A DNA stretch of 40,029 nt from Burkholderiales bacterium (GTDB lineage: Bacteria > Pseudomonadota > Gammaproteobacteria > Burkholderiales > SG8-39): the NCBI GenBank assembly GCA_014860355.1, contig JACZJV010000158.1:1-40029 (forward strand), written 5' to 3'. The position numbers and the translations under genes were made by a program. The notes beneath the pieces are model-generated. The model was not told where the DNA came from, searched no databases, and saw nothing but the letters and a program-made list of their open reading frames with translations. Each line of letters begins with the position of its first letter. The stretch's first letter is position 1. This document shows, in pieces, positions 34,961 to 40,029 of the stretch.

Positions 34961-36151
34961 ATGCAATTCGAAGTAAAAGCCGTGCGCGTTCCCGACAGCG
35001 TCGTTGCGCTGATGTTCGACGCCGTGAGCGAAGACGATGCGAAGGCGCAGGCCGGAGCGCAGGGCTACACCGTGCTGACGGTCAAGGCAAAGCAATCCTG
35101 GCAGTCCCTGATCAGGTCGCGGCGCACGAATTTTCCGTTGATGCTGTTCAGCCAGGAGTTGCTCTCCTTGATGGATGCCGGGCTCACGGTCGTCGATGCG
35201 ATCGAGACCCTGGCGGAGAAAGAAGCGCGCCCGGAATCCAAGAGCATACTGCAGCAGATCGTGACCCAGCTCTACGAGGGGCGCGCGCTGTCCTACGCGC
35301 TGCAGGCGCTTCCGGCCGTGTTCCCGCCGCTCTATGTGTCCACCGTGCGCGCGAGCGAACGGACCGGGGATCTGAGCGAAGCCCTGAACCGCTACATCGT
35401 CTATCAGACGCAGGTGGACGTGGTGCGCAAGAAGGTGGTCAGCGCCTCGATCTATCCGGTGCTGCTCATCTGCGCGGGCAGCCTGGTCACGATGTTCCTG
35501 ATGGCCTATGTCGTACCCCGTTTCAGCCGCATCTACGAGGACATCGGCACCAATCTGCCATTGCTGTCGCGCCTGCTGCTGCAGTGGGGCAAGCTGCTGC
35601 AGGCCAACGGGATGCTGGTCCTCGCGCTATTGCTGGCCGGCGCGGCCGGATTCGCGTTTGCCGTCTCCCAGCCCGGCGTGCGCGCGTGGGCGATGCGCGG
35701 GCTGTGGCGCATACCGGCTGCGGGCGAGCGCATGCGCATCTACCAGCTCACGCGCTTTTACCGCACGCTCGGCATGCTGCTCAAGGGAGGAACCCCGATC
35801 GGCCAGGCGCTGAAGATGGTATCCGATCTGCTGCAGCCCGGATTGCGGCTGCACCTGCAGGGGGCGGCGGCCAAGATCAACGAAGGCCGGTCGATTTCCT
35901 ATTCGATGGAGGCGCACCTGCTGACGACGCCGGTGGCGATGCGCATGCTGCGGGTGGGCGAGCGCACCGGTCAGATGGGCGACATGATGGAGCGCATCGC
36001 CAGCTTCTACGACGAGGAGATGGCGCGCTGGGTCGACTGGTTCACGCGCCTGTTCGAGCCCTTGCTGATGGCATTCATCGGCGTGGGGATCGGCCTCGTC
36101 GTCGTGCTTATGTATCTTCCGATCTTCGAATTGGCGGGGAGTCTTCAATGA
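34961..36151 (+). CDS. gspF: Type II secretion inner-membrane platform protein GspF
   Basis: 396 residues from ATG 34961. Two T2SSF domains: the first at about 60-185 (FPLMLFSQELLSLMDAGLTV, EGRALSYALQALPAVFPPLY, VRASERTGDLSEALNRY) and the second at about 265-385 (LTRFYRTLGMLLKGGTPIGQ, MRMLRVGERTGQMGDMMERI), with three hydrophobic segments (YPVLLICAGSLVTMFLMAYV, LALLLAGAAGFAFAV, LLMAFIGVGIGLVVVLMYLP). It couples the GspE motor to pseudopilin assembly. The N-terminus (MQFEVKAVRVPDSVVALMFD) is typical of GspF/PilC. Overlaps gspE as ATGA at 36148-36151. Confidence 0.95.
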   Translation: MQFEVKAVRVPDSVVALMFDAVSEDDAKAQAGAQGYTVLTVKAKQSWQSLIRSRRTNFPLMLFSQELLSLMDAGLTVVDAIETLAEKEARPESKSILQQIVTQLYEGRALSYALQALPAVFPPLYVSTVRASERTGDLSEALNRYIVYQTQVDVVRKKVVSASIYPVLLICAGSLVTMFLMAYVVPRFSRIYEDIGTNLPLLSRLLLQWGKLLQANGMLVLALLLAGAAGFAFAVSQPGVRAWAMRGLWRIPAAGERMRIYQLTRFYRTLGMLLKGGTPIGQALKMVSDLLQPGLRLHLQGAAAKINEGRSISYSMEAHLLTTPVAMRMLRVGERTGQMGDMMERIASFYDEEMARWVDWFTRLFEPLLMAFIGVGIGLVVVLMYLPIFELAGSLQ

Positions 36152-37866
36152 ACATGCGGGCAGACGCAGAGGCGACATTGGCTATGCAGGCGACGCAGGC
36201 TATGGCAGTCGACATCGTGGCGGTGCGCGAGGCGCGGGCCCTGGCCGCGAGCACGCAGCGGCGCGTGCTCGACGTGCTCGAAGAGCGCAGCGGGCTGGCG
36301 CCGGATGCGTTCACCCGGGCGCTGGCGAAGATGCTCGGATACCGCGTGCTCACGATGTCGAAGCTGCACGGGCTCGAGGCGGCGTTTGATCTGCTGCCTT
36401 TTCCGGTGGCGCTCGAGCGCGGCTGCATGCTCTATCGCGATTCCGACGGCCAGTTGCTGCTCGCCGTCGGCGATCCGTTCGATCGGGAACTGCACGAATG
36501 GGCGGAGTCGCGGATAGCAGGCGAATTCACCCTCTGCGTGGCTCACCATGCCGACCTCGCCGCCTATCTCGCGCGCCACGAGGAAACGCTGCGCGCCATA
36601 GACAGCGTGCTGCCCGAGGCGCGCACCGGCGTCAGCGACGGCGCCACGGTGGAAGATCTTTCGTTCAAGACCATCCGCGAAGATACCAGCCAGATCGTCA
36701 AGCTGGTGCATTCGACCCTGTACGACGCGTTCAAGATGGAGGCGAGCGACATCCACCTGGAAAGCGGCGCCGGCGGACTGGTGATCAAGTACCGGGTCGA
36801 CGGCGTGCTCACCACCGCCGGTTCGATGGCCGGCGCCGAACTCGCGGAGCAGGTCATGTCGCGCATCAAGGTGATGTCGGAACTGGACATCGCCGAGCGG
36901 CGCATTCCGCAGGACGGCCGATTCAAGATCGGCGTGAACGGACGCGAAGTGGACTGCCGGGTTTCCATCATGCCGAGCATTTTCGGCGAAGACGCGGTGG
37001 TGCGGATTCTGGACAAGAAGACGCTGAGCGACCAGATCAAGGGCCTGCGCCTGGACTATCTCGGATTCGACGATCGCAACATGGCCGAGGTGCGGCGGCT
37101 GTCGCGCGAACCCTACGGCATGCTGCTGGTCACCGGACCGACGGGCAGCGGCAAGACCACGACGCTGTACGCGGCGATCAGCGAGATCAACCACGGCCAG
37201 GACAAGATCATCACCATCGAAGACCCGGTCGAGTACCAGTTGCCCGGCGTGCTGCAGATTCCCGTAAACGAAAAGAAAGGCCTCACGTTCGCGCGTGGAC
37301 TGCGCTCCATCCTGCGGCACGATCCGGACAAGATCATGGTCGGGGAGATCCGCGACGCCGAGACCGCGCAGATCGCGGTGCAGTCGGCGCTGACCGGCCA
37401 CCTGGTGTTCACCACGGTGCACGCCAACAACGTGTTCGACGTGATCGGGCGTTTTGCGCACATGGGCGTCGACCCGTACATGTTCGTGTCGGCGCTGAAC
37501 GGCGTGCTCGCGCAGCGCCTGGTGCGGGTCAATTGCACCCATTGCTCGGCCCCGCAGAAGCCGGACGCCCGGCTCATCGCCGATTCCGGGCTATCGGCCG
37601 AGCAGGCGCAGGAATTCGATTTTCACGGCGGCCGCGGTTGCGGCCACTGCCGCGGCACCGGCTTCAAGGGACGCAAGGCGATCGGCGAAATCCTCCGGCT
37701 CAACGAAGAAATCCGCGAACTCATCGTCGCGCGCGAGCCGATGCGGCGCATACGCGAGGCTGCGCGCAGGCAGGGAACGCGGTTTTTGCGCGACGGCGCC
37801 ATCGACCTGGTGCGCCAGGGCCTATCCACATTGCAGGAGATCAATCGTGTCACTTTTGTGGCCTGA
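36148..37866 (+). CDS. gspE: Type II secretion ATPase GspE
   Basis: 572 residues. The N-terminal domain (ALAKMLGYRVLTMSKLHGLE, LLPFPVALERGCMLYRDSDG) resembles the T2SSE N-domain that docks on GspL. The motor domain carries MEASDIHLES, ERRIPQDGRFKI, Walker A GPTGSGKTT (about 330-338), the Asp box IEDPVEYQL, Walker B region DPDKIMVGEIRDAE, the His box TTVHANN and the zinc-binding CTHC ... CGHC cysteines. All catalytic elements appear intact. It is a canonical member, clearly different in its N-terminus from the 752-residue paralogue at 18916. Translationally overlaps gspF before it and the PilM/GspL-like gene after it (20 bases). Confidence 0.95.
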   Translation: MNMRADAEATLAMQATQAMAVDIVAVREARALAASTQRRVLDVLEERSGLAPDAFTRALAKMLGYRVLTMSKLHGLEAAFDLLPFPVALERGCMLYRDSDGQLLLAVGDPFDRELHEWAESRIAGEFTLCVAHHADLAAYLARHEETLRAIDSVLPEARTGVSDGATVEDLSFKTIREDTSQIVKLVHSTLYDAFKMEASDIHLESGAGGLVIKYRVDGVLTTAGSMAGAELAEQVMSRIKVMSELDIAERRIPQDGRFKIGVNGREVDCRVSIMPSIFGEDAVVRILDKKTLSDQIKGLRLDYLGFDDRNMAEVRRLSREPYGMLLVTGPTGSGKTTTLYAAISEINHGQDKIITIEDPVEYQLPGVLQIPVNEKKGLTFARGLRSILRHDPDKIMVGEIRDAETAQIAVQSALTGHLVFTTVHANNVFDVIGRFAHMGVDPYMFVSALNGVLAQRLVRVNCTHCSAPQKPDARLIADSGLSAEQAQEFDFHGGRGCGHCRGTGFKGRKAIGEILRLNEEIRELIVAREPMRRIREAARRQGTRFLRDGAIDLVRQGLSTLQEINRVTFVA

Positions 37867-38677
37867 CCAGTTAGGCGTTGCGCTTTATCCGGACCGGCTG
37901 CTGCTCGCGCGATCGAGCGGCGGGTGGCGCCGCAGCCTCAAGCACAAGCAGGCGATCGGCTTCGCCGCGGCCGAAGACGGCACCCCGCTGTGGCAAGCCG
38001 CGGTGGACGCGCTCGCGCGCGAGGTGGCGGCGGGGACCATGGCCGGGGCCGATGTGACCCTGGTCCTGTCGAACCGCTTTGTCCACTACGCGCCGGTTCC
38101 CCACAACGACGCGCTCGCGAGCGCGGAGGAGCAACTGGCGTTCGCGCGGCACTGCTTCGCGCGGATCCACGGCAGCCAGGCCGAAGGCTGGGCGGTCAAA
38201 TTGAGCCGCGCCGACCAGCGCAAGACGCGTCTCGCCTGCGCCATGGAACAGACGCTCATCGACGCCCTGGCCAAGGTCATGGCGCCGCTGGGAAGCCGGT
38301 ACCGCTCGCTGCAGCCGCACTTGATGGCGAGTTTCAATCGCTGGCGTACCCGGCTCGGCGGGCGGCCCGGATGGTTCGTGGTGGCGGAGCCGGGCCTGCT
38401 GTCGATCGCGCTGCTCTCAGACGGGCAGTGGCACAGCGTACGCACCCTCAAGGCCGGCCCCGACTGGGCGCAGGAACTGCCCGGCGTATTGAGCCGCGAG
38501 GAACTTCTGGTCGGCAGCGACGCGCAGTGCGACGAGGTTCTGCTGTTTGCGCCGGATGCGGCAACGCCGCTGATGCTGGACGCGGGCAAGTGGCGCATCA
38601 GGGAACTGCTGCCCACCCTGTTGCCGGGGATGAACGCGGGCGCCGACGCGCCGTTTTCCATTGCGCTTGGAGCCTGA
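37847..38677 (+). CDS. GspL/PilM-like cytoplasmic actin-fold protein
   Basis: 276 residues from GTG 37847 inside the end of gspE. It starts LLWPDQLGVALYPDRLLLAR, a divergent actin-like opening, and includes VTLVLSNRFVHYAPVPHNDA and a later WFVVAEPGLLSIALLSDGQW. No transmembrane helix is present, so it corresponds to the cytoplasmic half of GspL or to PilM/MshI rather than to full-length GspL. Together with the following three genes it forms a PilM-N-O-P-like inner-membrane assembly set replacing the usual GspL-GspM. It probably recruits the GspE ATPase to the membrane. Family call rests on context and weak motifs. Confidence 0.7.
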   Translation: MSLLWPDQLGVALYPDRLLLARSSGGWRRSLKHKQAIGFAAAEDGTPLWQAAVDALAREVAAGTMAGADVTLVLSNRFVHYAPVPHNDALASAEEQLAFARHCFARIHGSQAEGWAVKLSRADQRKTRLACAMEQTLIDALAKVMAPLGSRYRSLQPHLMASFNRWRTRLGGRPGWFVVAEPGLLSIALLSDGQWHSVRTLKAGPDWAQELPGVLSREELLVGSDAQCDEVLLFAPDAATPLMLDAGKWRIRELLPTLLPGMNAGADAPFSIALGA

Positions 38678-38681
38678 GCCC

Positions 38682-39215
38682 ATGTACGCCTTAGACCTGG
38701 ATTTTCGCCGCCCGGACCACGGCACAAGCTGGATCGGCGCGGCCTTGCTCGCTGCTGCCCTGATCGGAGCGCTGGCGAGCGGCGGCCAGTACATGAAGCT
38801 GGCGGACCGGATTGCCGCGGAAACGGCGGGCATACACGATGCCGCAAAAGCCACGCGCAAAAAGACGCACACAGCCGCGTCCAACGCCGACCCGCAGACG
38901 CTGGCGGCGGAACTCAAGAGCGCGAACGAGATCCTGATTCGGCTCACGTTGCCCTGGGGCGAACTCTTCGCGAGCGCCGAATCCGCGGGCACGCCGGACG
39001 TTGCGCTGCTCGCCATCGAATCCGAGACCGACAAGCGGCGGGTGAAGATTTCAGGTGAAGCGAAGAACCTGGAGTCGATTCTGGACTATTTGCGCTATTT
39101 GAAGTCGCGGCCGACGCTGGCCGACGTGTATCTGCAGAGCCATGATTTGCAGAAGCAGGATACGCAACAGCCGGTGCGTTTCGTGGTGAACGCGGAATGG
39201 AAGTTACGCAAATGA
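38682..39215 (+). CDS. PilN-like inner-membrane assembly protein
   Basis: 177 residues from ATG 38682, four bases after the previous stop. Short cytoplasmic N-terminus (MYALDLDFRRPD), one membrane helix (WIGAALLAAALIGALASGGQ, near 16-35), a coiled-coil helix (MKLADRIAAETAGIH onward), then a small alpha/beta domain (VALLAIESETDKRRVKISGE, ESILDYLRYLKSRPTLADVY) as in the ferredoxin-like PilN/GspL periplasmic domain. Expected to pair with the next gene's product. Identified by size, topology and gene order rather than strong motifs. Confidence 0.7.
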   Translation: MYALDLDFRRPDHGTSWIGAALLAAALIGALASGGQYMKLADRIAAETAGIHDAAKATRKKTHTAASNADPQTLAAELKSANEILIRLTLPWGELFASAESAGTPDVALLAIESETDKRRVKISGEAKNLESILDYLRYLKSRPTLADVYLQSHDLQKQDTQQPVRFVVNAEWKLRK

Positions 39216-39234
39216 TTCTTTCTGGAGACGCGTC

Positions 39235-39777
39235 ATGAAACAGTTGCAGGGCTTGCTCGGGTCCGGCGCCGCGAGCCTGGGCTGGCCGGGGACGGTGGGA
39301 TTGGGACTGCTCGTGGCTGTCGGCGGATTCTATGTTTCGACGCTGGCGCCGCAGCAGTTGCAGATCGAAGAGCTGCGCCAGGAACACGCGCACCTGCGCC
39401 AGCTGGCGAAGCAATCCGCTGATGACGCGCCCAAGGGCCCGGCGGAAAAGCTCGCGGCGTTCTATGCCTTTTTCCCGCCATCCGGGGAACTGCCCGACCT
39501 GCTGCAAAAGGTCTACGGCGCAGCCAAACGGCAGTCGCTGATCCTCGAGCACGGCGAGTACCGCGCGCTCAAGGACAGCGTCGACGGCCTGACGCGCTAT
39601 CAGTTCACGCTTCCGCTTCGGGGCACTTATCCGCAGATACGCAAGTTTGTCGACGAGGCCCTGGCCGAGGTTCCCGCGCTGTCCCTGGACAGCATTCAGT
39701 TCGAGCGGCGCAAGATCGGCGATGCGACGGTGGACGCCAAACTCAAGCTGGTGGTGTTTCTGGGGAGGAGTTCATGA
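39235..39777 (+). CDS. PilO/GspM-like inner-membrane assembly protein
   Basis: 180 residues from ATG 39235 (TGGAGACGCG upstream). One membrane helix (WPGTVGLGLLVAVGGFYVST, near 17-36), a coiled coil (LQIEELRQEHAHLRQLAKQS), then a ferredoxin-like domain (LPDLLQKVYGAAKRQSLILE, YQFTLPLRGTYPQIRKFVDE, VPALSLDSIQFERRKIG). The LRGTYPQIRKFVDEAL stretch is typical of PilO/GspM. It should dimerise with the PilN-like protein to form the periplasmic ring under the secretin. Its TGA overlaps the next ATG (ATGA). Confidence 0.75.
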   Translation: MKQLQGLLGSGAASLGWPGTVGLGLLVAVGGFYVSTLAPQQLQIEELRQEHAHLRQLAKQSADDAPKGPAEKLAAFYAFFPPSGELPDLLQKVYGAAKRQSLILEHGEYRALKDSVDGLTRYQFTLPLRGTYPQIRKFVDEALAEVPALSLDSIQFERRKIGDATVDAKLKLVVFLGRSS

Positions 39778-40029
39778 GAAAGCCGAACAAGCGCGAATGG
39801 ATTTTGATCGCTCTGGCGCTGCCCGTGATCGCGCTCGCCGTCGCCTCCACGGATCAGGACGGCGCCGAAGGCGACGCGCCGATAGCCGTGGTGAAGCACG
39901 CCGGGCGCAAGAGCGCCGAAATTGCGCGCAGCGCCGACATCGTGGATCTGGACCTGACGCAGTTGCGGCGCGTGGCCAGCGCCGCGGAGCCGGGCAATGC
40001 ATTCCAGAGCAAATCCTGGTACGTGCCGC
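39774..40029 (+). CDS. Membrane-anchored secretion protein, 5' fragment (PilP-position gene)
   Basis: The first 85 codons are visible; the gene continues beyond the window. ATG 39774 overlaps the previous stop. The N-terminus has a basic start and one hydrophobic segment (WILIALALPVIALAVAST, near 9-26), a signal anchor or signal peptide without a lipobox Cys, followed by a polar periplasmic region. Gene order suggests the PilP- or GspC-like linker to the secretin, but too little is visible to decide. Confidence 0.6.
   Translation, partial: MRKPNKREWILIALALPVIALAVASTDQDGAEGDAPIAVVKHAGRKSAEIARSADIVDLDLTQLRRVASAAEPGNAFQSKSWYVP

Noticed and set aside
1-40029. CRISPR array, rRNA genes, insertion sequences or prophage
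   Set aside because: No regularly spaced direct repeats with unique spacers, no rRNA sequence, no transposase or integrase motifs and no phage structural genes were recognised.

Overview
The window is high-GC chromosomal DNA, most likely from a betaproteobacterium. The evidence is a single-chain purL of about 1290 codons, a CtaA/Cox15-type heme A synthase, a tRNA-Arg(ACG), RpoN, TatA/TatB and type II secretion genes of proteobacterial type. Species assignment is not possible from the sequence alone.

Layout. (1) 1-5000: the 3' part of a very large glycine-rich, YDG/MBG-type surface protein (start outside the window), followed by a secreted FecR-domain protein. (2) 5050-10530: housekeeping block with a small HNH nuclease, purL, and convergent ctaA. 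(3) 10664-15900: a tRNA-Arg gene with its own terminator, then a lower-GC, island-like stretch rich in toxin-antitoxin material. It holds a decayed hicA/hicB fusion, an AbiEi-like/Fic fusion protein, an antitoxin with a frameshifted ParE toxin, a divergent HflX GTPase and small orphan ORFs. (4) 15907-25750: an envelope/regulatory block. It starts with a near-consensus sigma-54 promoter preceded by three related palindromes and an HD-domain hydrolase, followed by tatA-tatB without tatC. Next come a GspE/PilB-family ATPase with an unusual N-terminus behind a coupled 42-codon ORF, a hemerythrin-like protein lacking expected metal ligands, a stand-alone rpoN, and a LuxR-type response regulator without a kinase. 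(5) 26126-28691: gspA-gspB (ExeA/ExeB-like). (6) 28769-33993, minus strand: a three-gene type I secretion system (TolC, ABC, HlyD) with an ECF sigma gene downstream. (7) 34504 to the end: a type II secretion operon gspG-gspF-gspE followed by PilM/N/O/P-like assembly genes, running off the window.

How the parts fit. Most of the second half serves protein export and cell-surface assembly (Tat parts, two GspE ATPases, GspA/B, T1SS, T2SS) interleaved with regulators (sigma-54, ECF sigma, LuxR regulator). A sigma-54 promoter in the same locus as a solitary rpoN suggests, as inference only, that part of the block is sigma-54 controlled. The most notable observations are the sigma-54 promoter with repeated palindromes, the two decayed toxin-antitoxin loci next to the tRNA, the Fic fusion, the TatC-less tatAB, the coupled leader ORF before the long GspE-like ATPase, the hairpin stack behind that ATPase, and the ligand-deficient hemerythrin.
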